Made by a program: the position numbers and the translations under genes. Shown piece by piece: positions 56,942-64,000 of a stretch of 64,000 nt of DNA (position 1 is the stretch's first letter; each line of letters opens with the position of its first letter). The DNA is from Campylobacterales bacterium (GTDB lineage: Bacteria; Campylobacterota; Campylobacteria; Campylobacterales; Sulfurospirillaceae). The stretch lies in NCBI GenBank assembly GCA_016930915.1, contig JAFGFU010000008.1:1-64000 (forward strand). The letters are read 5' to 3'. Below the pieces are notes generated by a model. That model worked only from the letters and a program-made list of their open reading frames with translations. It was not told the origin of the DNA and did no database searches.

Positions 56942-57956
56942 TTTTTCTCCTTGTTTTAAATATCTTATAAAGTAGACCCATAGGACCTTTTTCAAACCAA
57001 CGAAGGTGGGTATTCCTATTTTTTTCACCCAAAGCTTGTGTGATGCGATCTAGTACCACCGCTAAAAGGACAATGCCCACACCTCCAACAGCCGCTAAGC
57101 CCATATCGAGCCTTCCAATACCTCGAAGTACCATCTGACCCAAACCTCCCACTGCAATCATTGAAGCAACCACCACCATTGAGATGGAGAGCATTAACGC
57201 TTGATTGATACCTGCCATAATAGTAGGCATCGCCACAGGAAGTTGCACTTTAAACAACATTTGCCAAGGGGTTGCGCCAAAGCTTTGGGAGACTTCAATT
57301 AAATCTTTAGGAACGTGTCTAATACCAAGATTGGTTAAACGAATGAGTGGAGGCAAAGCAAAAATAATCGTCACCACAACCCCAGGAACATTGCCAATAC
57401 CAAAAAGCATTACAACAGGAACCAAATAGACAAAGGCGGGTGTGGTTTGCATGGCATCTAAAATAGGGCGCATCACCAAAGCAACACTCTCATTACGTGA
57501 CATCCAAATGCCTAAGGGAATTCCTATCACTAAACAAAAAAATAAAGAAGTAAATACCAATGATAACGTTACCATTGTCTCACTCCATGCTCCAATCAGC
57601 CCAATGATAAACAAAGAGATAAAACTCCCTATGGCAATTTTTCGTCCTGCTAATTGCCATGCCAGAAGTGTAAAAAGAGTGATAAAAATGAAAGCTGGAA
57701 CACTCTGAAAAAAGTGTTCAATGCCACTAAGAACACTATCAATAGGCACGCGAATCATCTGAAAAAATCCACGAAAATGCTCTACGATAAAAGCCACACC
57801 TGATTCAACATAACGATCCAGTGGAATTATGGTCTCCTCAAAAGGGTGAAGCCAATCAAAATTTTTATCTTCCAGCACAGCCGTCGATTCATTGATCCAA
57901 CTCTGTTCTTGTGCTACTACTTCACTACTTCCCCACGGATTTGATGCGTTACTCAT
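56925..57956 (-). CDS. proW: Glycine betaine/proline ABC transporter permease
   Basis: The 343-residue permease has a soluble N-terminal region (about 1-75) and about six membrane helices. The EAA loop is in [20 protein letters not shown]. The ATG at 57956 is favoured because GGGAGG stands 6 bases before it. It overlaps proV by 8 bases. Confidence 0.93.
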   Translation of the reverse strand: MSNASNPWGSSEVVAQEQSWINESTAVLEDKNFDWLHPFEETIIPLDRYVESGVAFIVEHFRGFFQMIRVPIDSVLSGIEHFFQSVPAFIFITLFTLLAWQLAGRKIAIGSFISLFIIGLIGAWSETMVTLSLVFTSLFFCLVIGIPLGIWMSRNESVALVMRPILDAMQTTPAFVYLVPVVMLFGIGNVPGVVVTIIFALPPLIRLTNLGIRHVPKDLIEVSQSFGATPWQMLFKVQLPVAMPTIMAGINQALMLSISMVVVASMIAVGGLGQMVLRGIGRLDMGLAAVGGVGIVLLAVVLDRITQALGEKNRNTHLRWFEKGPMGLLYKIFKTRRKNETYV

Positions 57957-59151
57957 GTTCATCCTCCCATTGATAATCCAGTGCCTTTAAAAGCGTTGCT
58001 TTAGAAATAGCACCTAAATATTTTTGATTTTCATCGACCACGGGAACAGAGTAGGGTGTATTTGCCACAATACTCACGATATCATTCAAACATGCGCCCG
58101 CTTCTATAATAGGACTCTCTTTTAAAAATGCCACATCAATACGTTCACGTTTGGGTTTTTCTCTAAGGCTATCGACTGATACAACGCCTAAAAAACGTTT
58201 TTTTCTATCCACGATATAGCCAAAATTTCGGTCATGCTCTCGTAAAATTTGCAATGCCATAAGCGTTCCTTGACCATCTTTTTGAATAATGGTCACTTGT
58301 TGATTACTAGCAATATCTTTCGCACTGATAATGCCACCCACATTCACGCCTTTAAAGAAAGAACGTACATATTCATTGGCTGGATTTTTTAAAATCTCAT
58401 CGGGTGTTCCTATTTGCACCACATCACCGCCTTGCATAATGGCAATGCGATCGCCTAGTTTCATTGCTTCATCCAAATCATGAGAAATAAACACAATGGT
58501 GCGTTCTTGCTCACTTTGAAGTTTTAAAAGTTCATCTTGCATTTCAGAGCGAATGAGAGGATCTAAGGCTGAAAATGCCTCATCCATCAACAATATATCA
58601 GGGTTATTCGCCAAAGCACGAGCCAATCCAACACGCTGTTGCATGCCACCACTGAGTGCATCAGGGTAGACATTTGCATAATCCAAAAGTCCTACTTGCA
58701 AAAGGGCTTCTTTGGCTTTTTCATGTCTCTCTTCTCTATTCATGCCACTTAGTTCTAAACCAAAAGCGACATTTTCGAGAACACGTAAATGTGGAAGTAA
58801 GGCAAAAGATTGGAAGACCATGCTCATCTTTTTACGCCTCACTTCACGCAACGAAGATGACTTCATTGTCGTTATATCTTCGCCATCAATTAAAATAGCG
58901 CCGCTGGAGGGTTCAATCAGACGATTAATGAGTCTCACTAACGTAGACTTCCCCGAACCAGAAAGCCCCATAATGACGAAAATTTCGCCTTTGTAGATTT
59001 GAAATGTAGCGTTACAAACACCTACACTTTGAGCCGTATGCCTAAAAATCTCCTCTTTATTCATCCCCTTTTTTAAAAGTGAGAGTGCTTTTTTAGGTGA
59101 ATTTCCAAAAATTTTATACACATTTTTTAGCTCAATCTTGACCTCTTTCAT
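57949..59151 (-). CDS. proV: Glycine betaine/proline ABC transporter ATPase
   Basis: The 400-residue ATPase has Walker [14 protein letters not shown], signature [14 protein letters not shown], Walker [13 protein letters not shown] and two C-terminal CBS motifs (about 290-395), which sense ionic strength in relatives. AGGAG lies 5 bases before the ATG. It is the first gene of proVWX, an osmoprotectant importer. Confidence 0.95.
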   Translation of the reverse strand: MKEVKIELKNVYKIFGNSPKKALSLLKKGMNKEEIFRHTAQSVGVCNATFQIYKGEIFVIMGLSGSGKSTLVRLINRLIEPSSGAILIDGEDITTMKSSSLREVRRKKMSMVFQSFALLPHLRVLENVAFGLELSGMNREERHEKAKEALLQVGLLDYANVYPDALSGGMQQRVGLARALANNPDILLMDEAFSALDPLIRSEMQDELLKLQSEQERTIVFISHDLDEAMKLGDRIAIMQGGDVVQIGTPDEILKNPANEYVRSFFKGVNVGGIISAKDIASNQQVTIIQKDGQGTLMALQILREHDRNFGYIVDRKKRFLGVVSVDSLREKPKRERIDVAFLKESPIIEAGACLNDIVSIVANTPYSVPVVDENQKYLGAISKATLLKALDYQWEDEHE

Positions 59152-59177
59152 TGTTACTCCTAAGGTAAAATTAAGTT

Positions 59178-59200
59178 AAGAGAGATTTTTCTCTCTTTTT
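59178..59200. other. Hairpin in the proV leader
   Basis: AAGAGAGA, TTTT, TCTCTCTT is a perfect 8-bp stem 27 bases upstream of proV, with TTT on one side. It could be a terminator of rightward transcription or a leader structure. The rest of the 223-bp gap to mutY shows no gene; a CTTAAAATTGTCTTAAG inverted repeat lies near 59247. Confidence 0.4.
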
Positions 59201-59374
59201 CACCTTAACAAAAAAGACTTATATGAAACTTAATTTTTTAGATATTCTTAAAATTGTCTTAAGTTTAGAAGAGGTTAAAAGGCTTAGGAGCCACCACAGG
59301 GTAGTGCTTTAGAAAGTTTTAAGCGTTCAAGGGGAAAAATCATTTTTTTGAGTAAAAAAGTAACACAAAAAGAG

Positions 59375-60328
59375 CTATTTTTTTGAATTTAAGAGTTTGA
59401 GAATTTTTTTATCAACCGTAGAAAGCGCTAAATGTTCTATCTCTTTACATGTAAAATAGTTTTCTATCTTTACATGTAAAGAGGATTTAAAGACTTCAAG
59501 CTCCAATTTAAAATGGCTGTAGGTATGCGTCACCTTTCCTAGAAACATCCCTTCTGGTTTTTCATCCACTTGCATAAATCCCCAAAGCCCATGAAGCAGT
59601 TTTTCTTTTCGTTGAATCAGTCCGAGTTTTCCCTCATTTTCTACTACCAAAGCAAAGCGTTTTTTGGTAGGAACTTGGGCTTTTTTAAGAGAAAGTGGAT
59701 AGTTTTCAGGAGCACTTTTACCTTTACATGTAAAAACCAAAGGGCAGAGTTCACACTGTGGATTTTTAGGGGTACACACGAGTGCGCCAATATCCATCAT
59801 TGCTTGGTTATGCGCATAAGGGTGTTTTACATGTAAGAGTTCCCATGCCCTCTCCCAAAGCACTTTTTCATCCTTTACGCTGATCGCAAAATAGCGGCAC
59901 AAAACCCGTTTGACATTAGCATCTAAAATGGGAAGTGGCTCATGGTAGGCAAAGGCACAAATGGCATGTGCGGTACTTTTGCCAATGCCCTTAAGTCCAC
60001 CCAACTCCTCAGGACTACTGGGCAAAATACCTTTACATGTAATGGCGGTATGATGCAGATTTTTCGCCCTAGTGTAATATCCAAGCCCTTCCCACATTTT
60101 AAGCACATCATCGAGTGGAGCTTCAGCGACACTTTGAAGGGTAGGAAAACGTTTCAAAAAAGGGAAATAAAAGCGCTCCAACACAGTTTTTACCTGCGTT
60201 TGTTGCAGCATAATCTCACTGAGGTAGATTTTGTACGCATCACTCGTTTGTCGCCACGGCAAATCATGACGACCCTTTTCTTGATACCACCGATAAATGG
60301 CATCTTTTACACAGATGTCAATGCCCAT
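59375..60328 (-). CDS. mutY: Adenine DNA glycosylase
   Basis: The 317-residue enzyme removes adenine opposite 8-oxoguanine. Catalytic Glu is in LSEIMLQQTQVKTV and Asp in ILDANVKRVLCRY. The HhH is in GGLKGIGKSTAHAI. The 4Fe-4S cysteines follow C-x6-C-x2-C-x5-C (CTPKNPQCELCPLVFTC), and the C-terminal domain is NUDIX-like. Five palindrome copies lie in the gene (59445, 59470, 59724, 59827, 60033), and the one at 59724 encodes the fourth cluster Cys. It overlaps ung by 22 bases. Confidence 0.95.
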   Translation of the reverse strand: MGIDICVKDAIYRWYQEKGRHDLPWRQTSDAYKIYLSEIMLQQTQVKTVLERFYFPFLKRFPTLQSVAEAPLDDVLKMWEGLGYYTRAKNLHHTAITCKGILPSSPEELGGLKGIGKSTAHAICAFAYHEPLPILDANVKRVLCRYFAISVKDEKVLWERAWELLHVKHPYAHNQAMMDIGALVCTPKNPQCELCPLVFTCKGKSAPENYPLSLKKAQVPTKKRFALVVENEGKLGLIQRKEKLLHGLWGFMQVDEKPEGMFLGKVTHTYSHFKLELEVFKSSLHVKIENYFTCKEIEHLALSTVDKKILKLLNSKK

Positions 60329-60987
60329 TCTATCGGTTTTTTTCCATGTTCAATCAGATAAGCATTGCTTTTTGAAAAAGGTTTCGAGCCAAAAAATCCA
60401 CGGTAACTTGAAAGAGGAGAAGGGTGGGGCGCTTTTAAAATCAAGTGTTTTTTACCATCAATTAAAGAAGCTTTCGCTCCCGCAGGCGCTCCCCATAAAA
60501 TAAACACCAAATGTTCTTTTTGATCACTTAGGGTTTTAATAACCGCATCCGTAAAGTTTTCCCACCCACGTCCTCGATGAGAATTGGCTTCACTGGCACG
60601 TACCGTTAAAACAGCATTGATTAAAAAAACACCTTGTTTTGCCCATGCACTTAACATTCCATGACTAGGAATAGCACACCCTAAATCGTCCCGTAACTCT
60701 TTAAAAATATTTTGCAAAGAGGGTGGATGAGGTACACCTTCTTGCACTGAAAATGAGAGCCCATGTGCTTGTCCTGCTCCATGATAAGGGTCTTGCCCTA
60801 AAATAACTACTTTGACTTGTTTAAATGGGGTATGTTCAAACGCCGCAAAGATATTGGCTCCAGTAGGATAAATAGTATGGTGTTTTTTTTCTTCCACTAA
60901 AAAGTTTTTAAGCGCTTCAAAATAAGGCTTTTTAAACTCTTCTTTTAAAACATTTTTCCAACTCTCTTCAATTTTTGGATCTATCAT
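60307..60987 (-). CDS. ung: Uracil-DNA glycosylase
   Basis: The 226-residue family 1 UDG has the catalytic water-activating Asp in VVILGQDPYHGAGQAHGLSFSV and the His loop in HPSPLSSYRGFFG. I chose ATG 60987 since GAGG stands 6 bases before it; ATG 60993 is too close. It leads a ung-mutY base-excision repair pair. Confidence 0.95.
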   Translation of the reverse strand: MIDPKIEESWKNVLKEEFKKPYFEALKNFLVEEKKHHTIYPTGANIFAAFEHTPFKQVKVVILGQDPYHGAGQAHGLSFSVQEGVPHPPSLQNIFKELRDDLGCAIPSHGMLSAWAKQGVFLINAVLTVRASEANSHRGRGWENFTDAVIKTLSDQKEHLVFILWGAPAGAKASLIDGKKHLILKAPHPSPLSSYRGFFGSKPFSKSNAYLIEHGKKPIEWALTSV

Positions 60988-61020
60988 AAACATCCTCTAT
61001 TTTCTTTAAGCATTTTTGGG

Positions 61021-61026
61021 TAAAAT
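61021..61026 (+). promoter_or_regulatory. Candidate -10 of the SRP RNA gene
   Basis: TAAAAT lies 8 bases before the predicted 5' end of the RNA. Confidence 0.5.
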
Positions 61027-61033
61027 ACGCTTC

Positions 61034-61138
61034 GCCTTCTTCTAGACCTGTGCAATGTCTTTTAAGAGCATCGCTTCAGGGTGGGAACACAGCAGAGCAC
61101 TTTTATTAGGTGTGTGCCGCAGTCATCTGGAAGAGGGT
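61034..61138 (+). ncRNA. ffs: Signal recognition particle RNA, 4.5S type
   Basis: The domain IV apical hairpin is present as TCAGG, GTG, GGAA tetraloop, CAC, AGCAG, with the symmetric loop bases that bind Ffh. TGTGTGCCG matches the conserved 3' arm of E. coli 4.5S RNA. The 5' CCTTCTTCTAGA pairs with the 3' TCTGGAAGAGG. The ends are estimated from this stem. It lies between divergent ung and the convergent HD-domain gene. Confidence 0.85.
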
Positions 61139-61168
61139 TTTACAAAAACTATTTTTACACGCTTCTTT

Positions 61169-61228
61169 AGCAAAGCCAAAAAAGCTACGTTGCACTAGGC
61201 ACTAAAGCTAGCCTCATACGAGGCAGAA
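61169..61228. repeat. Intergenic repeat copy B with a hairpin
   Basis: This stretch shares blocks AGCAAAGC, CTACG, GGCACTAAAGCT with 15284-15348. It is followed by the hairpin GCCTC-ATAC-GAGGC. It lies just after the SRP RNA and before the HD gene stop. Confidence 0.45.
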
Positions 61229-61234
61229 CTTACT

Positions 61235-62446
61235 CTATACTCCAAAATATTCTTCTAACTCCAACGCCAATTTGTAAAAATCAGCTTTTTCCATTTGACC
61301 TTTTTCTTTAAGCTTTTTTAAAATATGTTCTTTGCCTTGAATGAGCTCTTTGGACTTCACCCCATGTGAAATGGAAAGGGTCGCTTCAATAAATGCCGCT
61401 AAATTATCGCAATTTTTCAAAGCTTTTCCATCAATGGCATTAAATTTATCTTCATTGTAGGCGTTTACATCTTCCACGACCACAATTTCATGCTCATAAA
61501 TGCGGTTTAAAAATTCATTTTTTTGATTATCCCCGTAAAGTCCAAGCAGGTATTTAAACTCTTTTAAAAGTCCCTCTGGCAAGTAAGGTAATATCTCTTC
61601 TTCAATCATTTTAATTTCAAACTCACTGATAATATCATCCAACCCACTCACCGAATACTTAACAGGGGAGATGATGTCACGTGTGAGTGCTTCAGGAAAG
61701 TCGTGAAAGAGGGCGCAAAAGAAGTTATTGACCAATCGCCCATCACACGCTTTGGAAAAAAGAGAGTAAAAATAACCTAAAATGGCGACAATGAGCATGT
61801 GCCCAAGTACGGAAGTTTCAGGAATGCGAGGTGTTTGTGCCCAGCGTTTTTGAAAACGAAGCCTGCCACTTAGATCAACAATTTTAGAGATTTTTTTATT
61901 CATTGCCATTTTACGAACACTGATGAGTTCATAATAATCTTCAATCTCTTCTTCCACCGCTTCTTTCACACGGTCAATATTGCTTAAAAATTGACTGGTT
62001 TGATAGACGATGGAAAACTCCCAGCGTGTTGCCATATAGGAAGCCGCCTTGAGGATAAAACGCTCTTTTTTATACATGGAACTATCGTTAATATAAGCCT
62101 CAAAACGCCTGCAAAAAGCTCCCTCTTCAATTTCACTCAGTGAATCATAGAGTTGTGAGAGCACCCACGAATTAATCTCTTTTTCTTTTTTTTGAAGCGC
62201 TTTTCTAAAAACATCAGGGCGAATATCAGTGACCACCACACGGCGCAAAAATTCAAAAATACCCGCTTCAATCAAAGAGCGCATATTAACACTACCCTCA
62301 GGCTCCATTTTGGCAATAAAATAGGCAATGATAAATTTATGCGCTTGCTTATCAAGCTCTACCAACTCGACCATGCGTGGATAGTCATTCCAACGCTGAA
62401 TGGAAGCAGCTCCAAAGAACTGCTCAATGAGTTTTGGGTTTAACAT
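61235..62446 (-). CDS. HD-domain phosphohydrolase family protein
   Basis: The 403-residue protein carries an HD domain with ligands in SVLGHMLIVAILG and LFHDFPEALTRDIISPVK, the YfbR/HD_3-like arrangement. The N-terminal 150 residues are helical and not recognised. Family members are 5'-nucleotidases or similar; the true substrate is unknown. It overlaps queF by 7 bases. Confidence 0.85.
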   Translation of the reverse strand: MLNPKLIEQFFGAASIQRWNDYPRMVELVELDKQAHKFIIAYFIAKMEPEGSVNMRSLIEAGIFEFLRRVVVTDIRPDVFRKALQKKEKEINSWVLSQLYDSLSEIEEGAFCRRFEAYINDSSMYKKERFILKAASYMATRWEFSIVYQTSQFLSNIDRVKEAVEEEIEDYYELISVRKMAMNKKISKIVDLSGRLRFQKRWAQTPRIPETSVLGHMLIVAILGYFYSLFSKACDGRLVNNFFCALFHDFPEALTRDIISPVKYSVSGLDDIISEFEIKMIEEEILPYLPEGLLKEFKYLLGLYGDNQKNEFLNRIYEHEIVVVEDVNAYNEDKFNAIDGKALKNCDNLAAFIEATLSISHGVKSKELIQGKEHILKKLKEKGQMEKADFYKLALELEEYFGV

Positions 62447-62835
62447 AGTGTTTCGTTTCGAACCATTTTTGAGTCAATTTCAATCACCGTATGTACGTTA
62501 CCTCGTGGGTTAAAATCTGCCACAACTTTGAGCCATTTTGGTTTGAGTTTGGTATCTAAAAGGTCGTAAATTTCATTGGCTGAATTTTCATGGCTGATGT
62601 TGCGATTCATAAAACTGTTGATGTAAAGTTTAATTGCTTTGAGCTCAACAACGAGTTCATTGGGGATATAATCAATATAAATTGTTGCAAAATCAGGGTA
62701 GCCACTGCGTGGACATAAACAACAAAATTCTGGTAATGTCAGTTTAATCACATAGTTTTTTTTATGCTGATTGGGCCAAATTTCCAAATCTTTTTCAACA
62801 TCAAATGCTTTAATAATTTGTTCACCGTATTTCAT
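62440..62835 (-). CDS. queF: NADPH-dependent preQ0 reductase
   Basis: The 131-residue short-form QueF reduces preQ0 to preQ1 in queuosine synthesis. The active Cys is in CCLCPRSGYPDFA, and the QueF motif ELKAIKLYINSFMNRNISHE is intact. ATG 62835 has GGAGAA upstream. Its start overlaps the stop of the EAL gene by 4 bases. Other que genes are not in the window. Confidence 0.95.
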   Translation of the reverse strand: MKYGEQIIKAFDVEKDLEIWPNQHKKNYVIKLTLPEFCCLCPRSGYPDFATIYIDYIPNELVVELKAIKLYINSFMNRNISHENSANEIYDLLDTKLKPKWLKVVADFNPRGNVHTVIEIDSKMVRNETLC

Positions 62836-64000
62836 TTTAGTTCTCCGATTGTTTTTGGTTTTGAGATACAAAAGCCTTGAATAAAATCAGGCTCATACGC
62901 TTTTATTAGCTCAAATGTACTCTCTTTGTCAACGAATTTTACCATAGTTTGCACCTGAAGCGTTTTGGCTAAGTCAATGTAAGATTTTAAGAGTTTTTGA
63001 TACTTCACATCTTCAATTTTTTTGGTAAATTCAATATCAAATTTAATCAAATCAATGGGTAAATATTTAAGGTATTCAAAGCCACAGTTATTGCCTCCAA
63101 AATTTCCCAGTGCTATTTTAAATCCTGCTTCTTTATAACTCTCAATAATTTCTTTAAATCGTTGCATCTCTTCATAACTTTTTTGCTCTATAATTTCCAA
63201 AATAAATTGATGAGGATTAAGCTCTTTTTCTTGAAAAAGTTTTAACAGATAACGTTTAAATTTGCTATTTCGTAATGTTACAGGTGAAATTTCAATACTC
63301 AATAAAAAAGACTCATGAATAAAAGGTTTTATATGTTCAAGTAATGAAGCCATAATATATTCATCTAATGCACATTCTAAGCCCATACGATTAATCATAT
63401 GTTGAAGATGCTGTTTTGGAAAAATACCATACTCTTTTGTATCAATACGTGTTAAAACCTCTATAAAGCTCTTTTTTTGCTCTTTTACATGTAAAGAAGG
63501 TTGGTACTTAAAAAGAATCCCATCGTTCTTTAAAACACTACTCAAGCTCTTTTTAAAGGCATTTAATTGTATATGAGGAAGAACTTCTTTATCAGGTTGT
63601 TCTTTTTCAATTAATATAAACAGATGTTCAATAATATTATTAACATCACTGTCATACTGTGCTTCTAAAAATGAGAGTGAAAGTTTCACCTCAATGTTAT
63701 AAATACCATTTTTTTGAATACGTTTGCTAAAAAGCATTAAAAAATGTTTTAACTCTTGTAATGAAGTACTAAAAATAAGTAAAAATGAATCATTACTGTA
63801 ACGACCAATGGGTGTATTTTTATAGTGATGTTCCTCTAAAAAAACTTCCAATTCTGTCATTAACGTTCTTAAAATCATATCGCCATTTGCAATTCCATAA
63901 CGTTCATTGATATCATTTAAATTATTTACATGTAAAAGGGTGACAATATCTTTTGGATTCTTTATTTTCTTTATTTTTAAAAGAATTTCATTACGTGTAA
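62832..64000 (-). CDS. Degenerate GGDEF-EAL protein (5' end cut by window edge)
   Basis: The frame runs open to the window edge, so the true start lies beyond 64000. The visible part begins in a GGDEF domain (NDINERYGIANGDMILRTLM), but the signature loop reads RYSNDSF instead of GGDEF. The EAL domain reads EVLTR for EAL, GNFG for DDFG and VKFVD for AEGVE, so at least two catalytic acids are gone. Only IKFD and QGF remain typical. It is probably a c-di-GMP sensor or binding scaffold, not an active phosphodiesterase. Confidence 0.85.
   Translation of the reverse strand, partial: TRNEILLKIKKIKNPKDIVTLLHVNNLNDINERYGIANGDMILRTLMTELEVFLEEHHYKNTPIGRYSNDSFLLIFSTSLQELKHFLMLFSKRIQKNGIYNIEVKLSLSFLEAQYDSDVNNIIEHLFILIEKEQPDKEVLPHIQLNAFKKSLSSVLKNDGILFKYQPSLHVKEQKKSFIEVLTRIDTKEYGIFPKQHLQHMINRMGLECALDEYIMASLLEHIKPFIHESFLLSIEISPVTLRNSKFKRYLLKLFQEKELNPHQFILEIIEQKSYEEMQRFKEIIESYKEAGFKIALGNFGGNNCGFEYLKYLPIDLIKFDIEFTKKIEDVKYQKLLKSYIDLAKTLQVQTMVKFVDKESTFELIKAYEPDFIQGFCISKPKTIGELK

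Noticed and set aside
59215-59374. Possible small gene between proV and mutY
   Set aside because: No frame with a start, ribosome site and protein-like content was found on either strand.

Overview
The window looks like a chromosomal segment of a Campylobacterota (Epsilonproteobacteria) species, most likely Sulfurospirillum or a close relative. The evidence is the AT-rich sequence, RNase J with a long N-terminal tail, the ksgA-rnj pair, the FAH-family/rluA-like/purB/nrdA gene order (from memory the same order as near the Campylobacter jejuni origin), class Ia and class III ribonucleotide reductases side by side, the AspT-like permease, an OprD-type porin and a CZB chemoreceptor. No rRNA, integrase, transposase or CRISPR array was seen.

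Layout. 0-3.4 kb (minus): kdsD-like (cut by the edge), rnj, rsmA. 3.5-6.0 kb (plus): hisF, a nucleoside phosphorylase-like gene, rlmN and a 32-residue membrane peptide. 6.0-7.5 kb (minus): FAH-family enzyme and an RluA-type pseudouridine synthase. Two near-perfect parS sites at 4.5 and 6.8 kb place this end near the replication origin. 7.6-17.8 kb (plus): purB, nrdA, a racemase, nrdD, a separate 54-residue glycyl-radical domain, nrdG, nrdB, a nitrilase-family gene and pcm. 17.8-24.5 kb (minus): recJ, pyrG, galU, a small Cys-rich protein, marC, ilvD. 24.6-25.1 kb: tRNA Gly-Leu-Cys-Ser. 25.1-30.3 kb: a Cys-type formate dehydrogenase with an unknown small partner, an esterase, an exporter with an AraC regulator, and a lipoprotein. 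30.4-31.7 kb: AMMECR1 and MEMO genes. 31.8-35.2 kb: a MOSC protein and a selenium-handling cluster (yedE, yedF, cysteine desulfurase-like, DUF3343). 35.4-43.1 kb: a MATE exporter, nikABCDE, and a divergent porin sharing a sequence motif with nikA. 43.1-47.1 kb: methyltransferase, AspT-like permease, unknown protein, cytosolic chemoreceptor. 47.2-49.4 kb: tRNA-Ser followed by a 1.86-kb mini-island with a zeta-type toxin module, bounded by a copy of the tRNA 3' end. 49.4-50.7 kb: Sel1-repeat protein and a lipoprotein. 50.8-54.5 kb: GntR regulator and tartrate dehydratase/transporter genes. 54.7-59.2 kb: a Bcr-type exporter and proVWX. 59.4-64 kb (mostly minus): mutY, ung, SRP RNA (plus), an HD protein, queF, and a degenerate GGDEF-EAL protein cut by the edge.

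The most striking global signal is a palindrome, TTTACATGTAAA (core TTACATGTAA). I counted 40 exact cores by eye, where well under one is expected from base composition. Copies sit inside genes (read as LHVK or FTCK), at stop codons and in terminators. Five lie in mutY alone, and one of these supplies an iron-sulfur cysteine. Copies are absent from 50.8-59.4 kb and from the tRNA-Ser island. It behaves like a highly iterated palindrome, and its function cannot be read from this window. The other leading observations are the split NrdD glycyl-radical domain, the parS pair, the nik/porin shared motif, and a zeta toxin with an altered P-loop.
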